A DNA stretch of 47,693 nt from Planctomycetota bacterium. Lineage in GTDB: Bacteria > Planctomycetota > UBA1135 > GCA-002686595. Numbering within the stretch: the stretch's first letter is position 1; every line of letters starts with the position of its first letter. The position numbers and the translations under genes were made by a program. Below are positions 16,957 to 23,992 of the stretch, one piece after another. Where the stretch lies: positions 1 through 47,693 of the forward strand of contig JAIOPM010000062.1 in NCBI GenBank assembly GCA_021413885.1, in the 5' to 3' direction. A model generated the notes under the pieces. The model worked only from the letters and a program-made list of their open reading frames with translations, was not told where the DNA came from and made no database searches.

Positions 16957-18147
16957 TCAGGTCGGACGAGCGTTCGGAGTCCGCACCAGGAACGGAACGA
17001 CGGTCAGCGCGCTCGCGGCCGCGCCGGCGCCGAGCCAGAAAGGCGCCGCGTGCGCGACGCCGTCCCAGAGGTAGCCCGCGCAAGCGCTCGCGAAGAGCGC
17101 GGCGAAGCCGAGTCCCATGCGGTACGCGCCGATCGCGGTCGCCTTGAGTTCGCCGGGCGCGCTGTCGGCGATCCACGCGCTCGCCGCGCCTTGCACCAAC
17201 CCCATGTGCAGACCGTAGAGCGCGAAGAGCCACCACAAGTGCGCGCCGCCGAGCGCCGCGAAGCCCGCGTACACGACGACGTAGCACGCGAGGCCGAGCG
17301 CGATGACGCGCTTGCGGCCGATGCGATCGCTCAAGATCCCGGCGGGATACGCGACCGCGGAGTAAACGACGTTGTAGAGCGCGTACGCGAGCACCACCGT
17401 CGTCGCGTCGAAGCCTTGGTCCTTCGCGCGCAACAACAAGAACGTGTCGCTCGAGTTGCCGAGCGCGAAGATCCACAGCACCGACGCCGTCGTCCAGAAA
17501 CGCGCGGGCAGCGCGCGGAAGTTCGCCGGACGACGTTGCGTCGTTTCGAAGCGGCGCGGCTCGCGCAGCGTGAACGTCAACGCGACCGCGACGAGCGCGG
17601 GCAGCGCGGACACCGCGAAGATCCGACGGTAGTCGCCGTGCCAGAGCGCGAGCAGCGCGAGCGCGCACAGCACGCCGACGAACGCTCCCGCCGTGTCCAT
17701 CGTGCGGTGGAAACCGTAGGCGCGGCCGCGGTGCTCGCTCGCGACGACGTCGGCGATCAACGCATCGCGCGGCGCGGTGCGAATGCCCTTGCCGACGCGA
17801 TCGAAGACGCGCAGCACCAACACGAACGGCCACGCGTACGCGAGCGCGAGCAGCGGCTTCGACAGCGCCGACAACGCGTAACCGAAGCGCACGAACGGCA
17901 CGCGCTTCTTCACGCGATCGGAGCGCAGGCCCGCGACTCCCGCGGTGAACGCCGCGGTGCCTTCGGCCGCGCCTTCGATCCAACCGAGCGCGCGGCCCGG
18001 CGCGCCCAGCGTCTCGCTGACGAACACCGGGATCAGCGGGTAGAGCATCTCGCTCGCGATGTCGACGAGGAAACTGATCCAGCCGAGGCGCCGAACGGTC
18101 GGCGGCAGAGGCGACGTTTCGCGCTGCTCCTCGGGCGTCTCGCTCAC
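16957..18147 (-). CDS. MFS transporter
   Basis: This 396-residue, 12-helix-type permease of the major facilitator superfamily carries a loop 2-3 segment GLRSDRVKKRVPFVRFGYAL, the sequence DRVGKGIRTAPRDALIAD and a second-half loop GILSDRIGRKRVIALGL. The DRxGKGxRTAPRDAL block marks a subgroup I recognise by pattern only; the substrate is unknown. The start is the GTG at 18147, which gives a cytoplasmic tail and then the first helix (GWISFLVDIASEMLYPLIPV). No upstream ATG fits without reading into the divergent promoter region. The ThuA-DUF1080 gene is divergent from it, 97 bases away. Confidence 0.87.
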   Translation of the reverse strand: MSETPEEQRETSPLPPTVRRLGWISFLVDIASEMLYPLIPVFVSETLGAPGRALGWIEGAAEGTAAFTAGVAGLRSDRVKKRVPFVRFGYALSALSKPLLALAYAWPFVLVLRVFDRVGKGIRTAPRDALIADVVASEHRGRAYGFHRTMDTAGAFVGVLCALALLALWHGDYRRIFAVSALPALVAVALTFTLREPRRFETTQRRPANFRALPARFWTTASVLWIFALGNSSDTFLLLRAKDQGFDATTVVLAYALYNVVYSAVAYPAGILSDRIGRKRVIALGLACYVVVYAGFAALGGAHLWWLFALYGLHMGLVQGAASAWIADSAPGELKATAIGAYRMGLGFAALFASACAGYLWDGVAHAAPFWLGAGAAASALTVVPFLVRTPNARPT

Positions 18148-18197
18148 GCGCGCATCGTACGCGATCGCTCCCACGCGACGCGGAAGCGCGAGTGCCC

Positions 18198-18203
18198 TAG
18201 ACT
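18198..18203 (+). promoter_or_regulatory. Candidate -10 box TAGACT before the ThuA-DUF1080 gene
   Basis: TAGACT in the context CCTAGACTCC lies 41 bases before the GTG start at 18245. The same hexamer, also as CTAGACTC, is found before nrfH. The -35 region is weak (GCGACG at a 17-base spacing). Confidence 0.35.
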
Positions 18204-18244
18204 CCGCGCGTTCCGTCCCCGCGTTCCGTTTCGGAGGTTCGACC

Positions 18245-19609
18245 GTGATCCTGGCTCTCTGCGCTTCGTTGGGTGTCGTCGTTTCCGCCGCGAGCGAACC
18301 GAAGAGCGGCGAGCCGTTGCCGAAGGTGCTCTTCCTCACGCACTCCGCCGGTTTCGTGCACGACGTCGTCAAGCGTCCGACTCCGAACGAGCTCTCGATC
18401 GCCGAACGCGGACTCACCGATGCCGCGAACGGTCGCTTCGACGTGCGCTGCACGCAGGATTGCGGCGAGATCGAGGCCGCGGCGCTCGCCGGCGTCCAAG
18501 CCGTGTGCTTCTACACCACCGGCGAGTTGCCGATCAGCGACGCGGGCAAGAGCGCGTTGATGAGTTGGATCCAGAACGGCGGCGCGTTCGTCGGCTTGCA
18601 CTGCGCGACCGACACGCTCTATCAGTATCAGCCGTACGTCGACTTGATCGGCGGCACGTTCAACGGACATCCGTGGCATCAACAAGTGCGCGTCGTCGTC
18701 GAGGATCGCGCGCATTCGTCGATGGTGAAGCTCGGCGACGGCTTCGGAGTCACGGACGAGATCTACCAGTTCAAGAACTTCGAACGGCATCCGCTGCACG
18801 TGTTGTTGACGCTCGATCCGACGTCGGTCGACGCGTCGCTCGGCGCGCGAGCCGATCGCGACTACGCGCTCGCGTGGTGCAAGCCGTGGGGCCGCGGCCG
18901 CGTCTTCTACACAGCGCTCGGCCATCGACCGGAGCTCTGGTCGGACGCCGGTTATCTCGGACTCGTGCTCGGCGGACTCGAGTGGGCGCTGCACGGCCCC
19001 GATCTCTCCGAACCGGCGCCGCGCGGCGCGACGGTGATCTTCGACGGCAAGAGTCTCGACGGACTCGCGACGCGCGACGGTGCGAGCGCGAAGTGGAAGG
19101 TCGAGCAAGGCTTCGCCGAGGTCAACGGCACCGGCGACGTCGTCTCGAAGATGCTCTTCGGCGACGCGCTGATCCACGTCGAGTTCCGTTCACCGAACTC
19201 CGGCCCGACGAAGCACGGACAAGAGCGCGGCAACAGCGGCGTGTACGTGCACGGTCGCTACGAAGTGCAGGTGCTCGACTCGTGGGGCGTGAAGGCCGAG
19301 GTCGGCGATTGCGGCGCGATCTACGGCAAGAAGGCGCCCGACGTCAACGCGTGCAAGCCGCCCGAGGAGTGGCAGAGCTACGACCTGCGCTTCACCGCGC
19401 CGCGCTTCGATGCGGAGAAGAAGAAGACCGCGAACGCGCGCCTCTCGGTCTGGTTGAACGGCATCCCGATCCAACGCGACGTCGAAGTCGACGGCCCGAC
19501 CGGCGGCGCGCTCGGACCAGCCGAAGCGCCGACCGGTCCGTTGCTGCTCCAGGATCACGGCGATCCGGTGCGCTACCGCAACGTGTGGGTTCGGCCGCTC
19601 GGTAGCTGA
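18245..19609 (+). CDS. Secreted ThuA-like plus DUF1080 (3-keto-glycoside hydrolase-type) fusion
   Basis: This 454-residue exported protein has a signal sequence (VILALCASLGVVVSAASEP), then a ThuA-like domain (~27-245; KVLFLTHSAGFVHDVVK, GGAFVGLHCATDT, GRGRVFYTALGHRPE). A DUF1080/LamG-type domain follows (~258-454; VIFDGKSLDG, EFRSPNSG, GNSGVYVHGRYEVQVLDSWG, LLLQDHGDPVRYRNVWV). DUF1080 proteins include 3-ketoglycoside hydrolases, and ThuA proteins act on keto-sugars, so a role in disaccharide or glycoside breakdown in the periplasm is likely. The GTG start has a GGAGG site seven bases upstream. It ends three bases before the convergent sbtB stop. Confidence 0.9.
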   Translation: MILALCASLGVVVSAASEPKSGEPLPKVLFLTHSAGFVHDVVKRPTPNELSIAERGLTDAANGRFDVRCTQDCGEIEAAALAGVQAVCFYTTGELPISDAGKSALMSWIQNGGAFVGLHCATDTLYQYQPYVDLIGGTFNGHPWHQQVRVVVEDRAHSSMVKLGDGFGVTDEIYQFKNFERHPLHVLLTLDPTSVDASLGARADRDYALAWCKPWGRGRVFYTALGHRPELWSDAGYLGLVLGGLEWALHGPDLSEPAPRGATVIFDGKSLDGLATRDGASAKWKVEQGFAEVNGTGDVVSKMLFGDALIHVEFRSPNSGPTKHGQERGNSGVYVHGRYEVQVLDSWGVKAEVGDCGAIYGKKAPDVNACKPPEEWQSYDLRFTAPRFDAEKKKTANARLSVWLNGIPIQRDVEVDGPTGGALGPAEAPTGPLLLQDHGDPVRYRNVWVRPLGS

Positions 19610-19612
19610 AGC

Positions 19613-19927
19613 TCAAATGTACTTGTCGCCGCGCACCACATGCACTTCGTCGACGTAGGCGACGACCGCGAAATGCTCGAAGTAGTCGCGCGCGAGCGCG
19701 GAGAGGATCGCGTCGGCGACCGCGGGGGACACCAGGGTCTCGAGCTTGACGTTCGCACCTTCCCAATCGCTGGCGCGCACGCCCCGCGAGCCTTCGCCGC
19801 TGCAGGCGAGGCGCGTGAAGCCCTTCGCGCCCGCGGCGCGGATCAGCGCGACCAAGCGCGTTTCCAGCACCGCTTCGCCGACGATGGTGACGCGCTTCAA
19901 CGCGACGGTAGGGAGAGGATCAGGCAT
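19613..19927 (-). CDS. sbtB: PII-like regulator of SbtA
   Basis: This 104-residue PII-fold protein matches SbtB in its opening strand RVTIVGEAVLETRLVALI, the AGAKGFT turn and the T-loop base GSRGVRASDWEG, followed by VKLETLV and a closing strand. SbtB proteins bind adenine nucleotides and second messengers such as cAMP and inhibit the bicarbonate transporter SbtA by direct contact. The C-terminal Cys-containing loop of many cyanobacterial SbtBs (CGPxGC) is absent; the protein ends VVRGDKYI. The ATG at 19927 overlaps the sbtA stop by eight bases, so coupling is expected. The identity rests on sequence pattern plus adjacency to sbtA. Confidence 0.88.
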   Translation of the reverse strand: MPDPLPTVALKRVTIVGEAVLETRLVALIRAAGAKGFTRLACSGEGSRGVRASDWEGANVKLETLVSPAVADAILSALARDYFEHFAVVAYVDEVHVVRGDKYI

Positions 19928-20882
19928 GGAGCCAGCGGGCGATCGCATGGTAGACCGGGATTCCGACCGTGAGGTTGAAAGGGAACGTCAGCGCGAGCGA
20001 CGACGTCAGGTAGAGCGCGGGATTCGCTTCCGGCAACGCGATCCGGACGGCGACCGGCGCGGCGATGTAGGACGCGCTCGCCACCATCGTCGCGAATACG
20101 GTGGTGCCGCCGAGCGATAGCCCGGCGAGGTCGCCGACGAGGGCTCCGATCGCGCCGTTGACGAGCGGCATCAGCAGCGCAAACGCGACGAGGAAGCCGC
20201 CGGTCGCGCGCAGGTCGCCGAGCCGCCGCGCTGCGAGCACGCCCATGTCGATCAGGAAGAGCGTCAGCGCGCCGCGGAAGGGATCGACGAAGAACGGCTT
20301 CACTTGCTCCGCCGCCGGCCCCGAGAGCGCGCCGATCGCGACACCGCCGAGCAAGAGCAGGTTGCTCTTGCCGAACACGACTTCGCGCAGCGTTTCACCC
20401 CAATGCGCGGTCCCCGCGGTGGTGCGCCGCGCGAGAAAGATCGCGACGATGATCGCCGGGACTTCGAGGAAGGCGACCAGCGCGCTCATGAAGCCTTCGT
20501 ACGCGACGCCGGCCGCGTCGAGGAACGTGCCGCAGGCGGTGAACGTCACGACCGACACCGAGCCGTAGTGGGCCGCGATCGCAGCCGCGTCCGCGACGCC
20601 GAGTTTGCCCAGCCCCCGCAGCGTCGCGAAACACCACAACGGGCTCGTCAGGCCGACGGCGAGTGTCGCGATGAGCGGTCCCGAGAGCTCGCCGAGCGGC
20701 GCCTTGCCGAGTTCGATGCCGCCCTTGAGGCCGATCGCGAGCAGCAGGTACGCCGACAGGCCGGAGTGCAGCGCCTCGGGCAGCTTCACGTCGCTCTTGA
20801 CGAGCGCCGCGACTATCCCGAGCGCGAAGCCCAGGACCATCGGCGACAACAGGTTCAGGCGGACGAGTTCGAGTGCGTCCAT
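19920..20882 (-). CDS. sbtA: SbtA-family sodium-dependent bicarbonate transporter
   Basis: This 320-residue membrane protein has about ten helices. Its start MDALELVRLNLLSPMVLGFA, followed by GIVAALVKSDVKLPE, is the SbtA (DUF897) opening. Typical later segments are AIGLKGGIELG, AHYGSVSVVTFTACGTFLD and FVDPFRGALTLFLIDMGVLA. SbtA carries HCO3- inward with Na+. The gene starts inside the end of purK (28-base overlap) and overlaps sbtB by eight bases. The placement next to purK, an enzyme that consumes bicarbonate, suggests that import supplies biosynthesis rather than photosynthetic carbon fixation (inference). No carbon-fixation or carboxysome gene is in the window. Confidence 0.9.
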   Translation of the reverse strand: MDALELVRLNLLSPMVLGFALGIVAALVKSDVKLPEALHSGLSAYLLLAIGLKGGIELGKAPLGELSGPLIATLAVGLTSPLWCFATLRGLGKLGVADAAAIAAHYGSVSVVTFTACGTFLDAAGVAYEGFMSALVAFLEVPAIIVAIFLARRTTAGTAHWGETLREVVFGKSNLLLLGGVAIGALSGPAAEQVKPFFVDPFRGALTLFLIDMGVLAARRLGDLRATGGFLVAFALLMPLVNGAIGALVGDLAGLSLGGTTVFATMVASASYIAAPVAVRIALPEANPALYLTSSLALTFPFNLTVGIPVYHAIARWLHA

Positions 20883-22012
20883 TCAGTGAGCCTCAGGCGT
20901 CGGCGTAGATCACTGTCGCCGCGTTCGATGACGTTCAACGCGCACGCGAGCCGCTCTGCGAGCATGCGGCGGTCGGGTGCGCAGAGCGTGACGTGGCCGA
21001 GCTTGCGGCCGGGAACTTCCGACTTGTCGTAGAGATGCAGGTGCGCGCCGGGGATCGCGAGCAACGCCGTGAGCTCGGGCAGCGCGCCCAGTAGGTTGAG
21101 CATCGCGGACGGCCCTCGAGGCTGCGTCGAACCGAGCGGCAGGCCGCATACGGCGCGCACATGGTTCTCGAATTGGCTCGTCTCGGCGCCCTCGATCGTC
21201 CAGTGCCCACTGTTGTGCACGCGCGGCGCGAACTCGTTGACCGAGAGTTCGTCGCCGTGCTCGAAGAACTCGACTGCGAGTACGCCGACGTAGTCGAGCG
21301 ACTCCAAGATGCGCCTTGCATGGTCTTGAGCGAGCCGCTCGATCCGTGGATCGACGTCGGCCGCGGGTGCAAGCGTCGCCCGCAAGATCCCGTCGACGTG
21401 CACGTTCTCGACCAGCGGGTAGAAGCGGACTTCACCGGTCCGACCGCGAGTTGCGACCAGCGACAGTTCGCGTTCGAAACGGACGAGTCGTTCGAGCACC
21501 AGTGGCCGTCCTCCGAGGTGCGTCCAGGCGTGCGAGACATCGAAGTCGTCGCGCAGCACCACCTGCCCCTTGCCGTCGTAACCGCCGCGGCGCGTCTTCA
21601 GAACCGCCGGCAGGCCCAAGGTGGCGAGCCCGCCTTCCAGATCCTCGCGAGTCTCGACGGGCGCGAACGCGGCGAGCGGGGTGCCGAGGCCGCGCAGGAA
21701 GTGTTTTTCGAGCAGCCGGTCCTGGGAGAGCTCGAGTGCTCGCAACGGCGGGAAGATCGGCTTCGAGCCGCACACGGCGCGCAGCGCTCCCGCGTCGAGA
21801 TCCTCGCTCTCGAACGTGAGGACGTCCGAGTCGTCCGCAAGGGCGCGCAGGTCGACGAGCCGTTCGCCGATCGCCACGCGCACCGGCATCACGCGGTGCG
21901 CCGACTCGTCCGCCTTCGCGCACAGTGCCTGTACCCGCACGCCGAGCGGGTGCGCCGCAAGCGCGAGCATACGCGCGAGCTGCCCGCCTCCGACGATGCC
22001 GAGCCTCAGCAC
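20855..22012 (-). CDS. purK: N5-carboxyaminoimidazole ribonucleotide synthase
   Basis: This 385-residue ATP-grasp enzyme of purine synthesis makes N5-CAIR from AIR, ATP and bicarbonate. It opens with RLGIVGGGQLARMLALAAHP and contains LKTRRGGYDGKGQ (ATP-grasp lysine and glycine-rich loop). The metal and substrate region is VEFFEHGDELSVNEFAPRVH followed by NSGHWTIEGA. The GTG start at 22012 lies within the last codons of purE (seven-base overlap). The 3' end overlaps sbtA by 28 bases. The product goes straight to PurE, encoded just upstream. Confidence 0.95.
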   Translation of the reverse strand: MLRLGIVGGGQLARMLALAAHPLGVRVQALCAKADESAHRVMPVRVAIGERLVDLRALADDSDVLTFESEDLDAGALRAVCGSKPIFPPLRALELSQDRLLEKHFLRGLGTPLAAFAPVETREDLEGGLATLGLPAVLKTRRGGYDGKGQVVLRDDFDVSHAWTHLGGRPLVLERLVRFERELSLVATRGRTGEVRFYPLVENVHVDGILRATLAPAADVDPRIERLAQDHARRILESLDYVGVLAVEFFEHGDELSVNEFAPRVHNSGHWTIEGAETSQFENHVRAVCGLPLGSTQPRGPSAMLNLLGALPELTALLAIPGAHLHLYDKSEVPGRKLGHVTLCAPDRRMLAERLACALNVIERGDSDLRRRLRLTEWTHSNSSA

Positions 22013-22521
22013 GAGCGCACCTCGCGCGGATCGGTGTGCGCGAGGACAGCCTCGGTCTGAGCTGAGCGCCATTGTTCGAGGGCTCCGCGGATTCTGGCGT
22101 CGGAGCGCGCGAGGATCGCGGCCGCCAGCAGCGCGGCGTTGATCGCTCCGCTCTTGCCGATTGCGAGCGTCCCGACCGGGATGCCGGCCGGCATCTGCAC
22201 GATCGAGAGCAGCGAATCCATGCCGCGCAGCGCGTGGGACTCGACCGGCACGCCGAGCACCGGCAGCAGTGTCTTCGCCGCCGCCATGCCAGGTAGGTGC
22301 GCCGCGCCGCCCGCACCGGCGATCAAGACCTCGAGTCCGCGCCCCTCCGCGGCGGCGACGTACTCGAAGAGCCGATCCGGTGTGCGGTGCGCGGAGACGA
22401 CTTGCGTCTCGTGCTCGATGCCGAGCGCGGTCAGCGTCTCGGAGGCGTGCTTCATCGTCTCCCAATCGGAGTGCGAGCCCATGATCACGCCGACTCTCGG
22501 GCGTTCGCTGCGCTCGATCAC
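22006..22521 (-). CDS. purE: N5-carboxyaminoimidazole ribonucleotide mutase
   Basis: This 171-residue class I PurE converts N5-CAIR to CAIR. Conserved parts are VGVIMGSHSDWETM (phosphate and CO2 site), VVSAHRTPDR with the catalytic His, AGAGGAAHLPGM and RGMDSLLSIVQMPAGIPVGT. The start ATG overlaps the stop of the TerC-like gene (four bases, ATGA) and the stop overlaps purK, so three genes are translationally linked. The presence of PurK confirms the two-step class I route. Confidence 0.96.
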   Translation of the reverse strand: MIERSERPRVGVIMGSHSDWETMKHASETLTALGIEHETQVVSAHRTPDRLFEYVAAAEGRGLEVLIAGAGGAAHLPGMAAAKTLLPVLGVPVESHALRGMDSLLSIVQMPAGIPVGTLAIGKSGAINAALLAAAILARSDARIRGALEQWRSAQTEAVLAHTDPREVRSC

Positions 22522-23486
22522 GGGGTCGAACCCTCCGTCGAACGAGTGCTGTCGTTCCGCCTGTTCGCCACGAGTGACGCGAGCACCGACAAGCCGAGGA
22601 TGCCGCCGATCACGCCGAGCGAGACGACCACCGGCACCTTGTACATCTCCGCGCCGAGCATCTTTGCGCCGACGAAGACCAGCACGAACGCGAGACCGAG
22701 CTTGAGGTAGCGAAACTTGTCGATGACGCCCGCGAGCAGGAAGTAGAGCGAGCGCAGTCCGAGGATCGCGAAGATGTTCGACGTGAAGACGATGAACGGG
22801 TCCTTCGTGATCGCGAAGATCGCCGGGATCGAGTCGACCGCGAAGACGACGTCGGTCGCCTCGACGACGAGCAGCGCGAGGACCAAGGGCGTCGCGACGA
22901 GCCTTGCTCCCTGGCGCGTGAAGAACTTCTGACCGTCGAAACCGTCGCTGACCGGGAAGAAGCGCTTGAAGAGCTTCACCACCGGGTTGCCGGCCGGGTC
23001 GTAATGCGCGTTGCGCTGCAAGAGCAGCTTGATGCCGGTCAGGACCAGGATCGCGCCGAAGACGTAGATCGCCCAGTGGAACTTCGCCAGGAACGCACCG
23101 CCGACCACGATGAAGATCGCGCGCATGATCAGCGCGCCGAGGATGCCCCAGAAGAGCACTCGGTGCTGCAGCGCGTTCGGGATCGCGAAGTACGAGAAGA
23201 TGACGACGAAGACGAAGATGTTGTCGACCGAGAGCGCCTTCTCGATCACGTAGCCCGTCGTGAACTCGAGTGCGCGCTCGGGTCCGAACCAGGCGTGGAT
23301 GCCGGCCGCGAACAGCGCCGCGAATCCGATCCAGATCCCGCTCCAGATCGCAGCCTCCCTGAGCGAGACCGCGTGCGCCTTGCGATGGAACACGCCCAGG
23401 TCGAGCGCGAGCATCGCGAGGACGAATACGAGGAACCCTCCCCAGAGGAGCGGCGAACCCATGGATTCAGCGGTTTCGAGCGGCAT
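22518..23486 (-). CDS. TerC/Alx-family integral membrane protein
   Basis: This 322-residue protein has about seven to nine helices. Family motifs are VIEKALSVDNIFVFVVIF and VVEATDVVFAVDSIPAIFAI, each with the conserved Asp, and the loop FKRFFPVSDGFDGQKFF. TerC/Alx proteins are linked to tellurite resistance, alkaline-pH response and Mn2+ export in other bacteria; this one is closest by pattern to Alx (~320 residues). The stop overlaps purE by four bases. Only 25 bases separate it from hpf upstream, so there is no room for the yybP-ykoY manganese riboswitch often found before such genes. The context with a Na+-coupled transporter and NhaR suggests pH or ion homeostasis (inference). Confidence 0.88.
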   Translation of the reverse strand: MPLETAESMGSPLLWGGFLVFVLAMLALDLGVFHRKAHAVSLREAAIWSGIWIGFAALFAAGIHAWFGPERALEFTTGYVIEKALSVDNIFVFVVIFSYFAIPNALQHRVLFWGILGALIMRAIFIVVGGAFLAKFHWAIYVFGAILVLTGIKLLLQRNAHYDPAGNPVVKLFKRFFPVSDGFDGQKFFTRQGARLVATPLVLALLVVEATDVVFAVDSIPAIFAITKDPFIVFTSNIFAILGLRSLYFLLAGVIDKFRYLKLGLAFVLVFVGAKMLGAEMYKVPVVVSLGVIGGILGLSVLASLVANRRNDSTRSTEGSTP

Positions 23487-23511
23487 GGCGACGGATCGTT
23501 GCGGTCGGCGT

Positions 23512-23874
23512 TCAGCGACGACGCTGCGTGCGCGCGCGTTCGGGGAGGAGCTCGGCGTGGTGCTGCGCGCGGCTGTTCTTGCGTTCGAGCGCCCTGCCGA
23601 TCGCGCGGCCGATGCGGTCCGCCGCGCGGTCGATCGCGGCGAACAGGTTCGAGTCGGAGTCGGTGACCATCAGCGACTTCAAGCGCCGGCCGTTCACGCG
23701 CAAGGAAACGAGCTTGTCGACTCCACCCTTCGGTCCGTTCAGATCGGCGAGGCGCGCGCACACGTGGTTGATCTCGTCGCCGAAACGACCGAGCGCGAAC
23801 GCCAGGCGTCGTTCGAGATGCTCACGAAGGGTCGGCGTGGCCGTCAGTCCGTTCCAGTGCACTTGTAGCTTCAT
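23512..23874 (-). CDS. hpf: Ribosome hibernation-promoting factor (HPF/RaiA family, short form)
   Basis: This 120-residue protein has the HPF beta-alpha-beta-beta-beta-alpha pattern: MKLQVHWNGLTATPTLREHL, a helix with FALGRFGDEI, strands VCARLADLNG, KLVSLRVNGR and LKSLMVTDSD, then the basic helix AIDRAADRIGRAIGRALER. HPF binds 30S subunits at the decoding site and silences ribosomes in starvation. The ATG at 23874 follows an AGGA site and gives the standard N-terminus; the longer reading would start inside the nhaR promoter. It could be the first gene of the run hpf-terC-purE-purK-sbtA-sbtB. Candidate minus-strand promoter hexamers TTGTCG and GATGAT at a 17-base spacing lie in the same intergenic region. 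Confidence 0.85.
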   Translation of the reverse strand: MKLQVHWNGLTATPTLREHLERRLAFALGRFGDEINHVCARLADLNGPKGGVDKLVSLRVNGRRLKSLMVTDSDSNLFAAIDRAADRIGRAIGRALERKNSRAQHHAELLPERARTQRRR

Positions 23875-23935
23875 CGCGGTTCCTCGTTGGGTTGGTGGTT
23901 GCGAACGGGGGCCATCATCGACGAGACGGCGCATG

Positions 23936-23965
23936 TCGACAATTCGATTGTTCCGCTCGTATACT
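23936..23965 (+). promoter_or_regulatory. nhaR promoter with LysR-type palindrome
   Basis: TCGACA (23936-23941) and TATACT (23960-23965) are separated by 18 bases and form a good sigma-70-like promoter, about 28 bases before the nhaR GTG. Between and overlapping them, ACAAT-TCG-ATTGT (23939-23951) is a 13-base inverted repeat that could be a LysR-type regulator site for autoregulation and for the divergent operon. The binding is inferred. Confidence 0.55.
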
Positions 23966-23992
23966 TCGGGAAAACCAACACGAGGCTCCGCC

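Noticed and set aside
19613..20882. SbtAB as evidence of a photosynthetic carbon-concentrating system
   Set aside because: No RuBisCO, carboxysome or phycobilisome gene is present, and the genes overlap purK. A purine-linked use of bicarbonate fits better.
22518..23511. Manganese (yybP-ykoY) riboswitch before the TerC/Alx-like gene
   Set aside because: Only 25 bases separate its start from the hpf stop, which is far too short.
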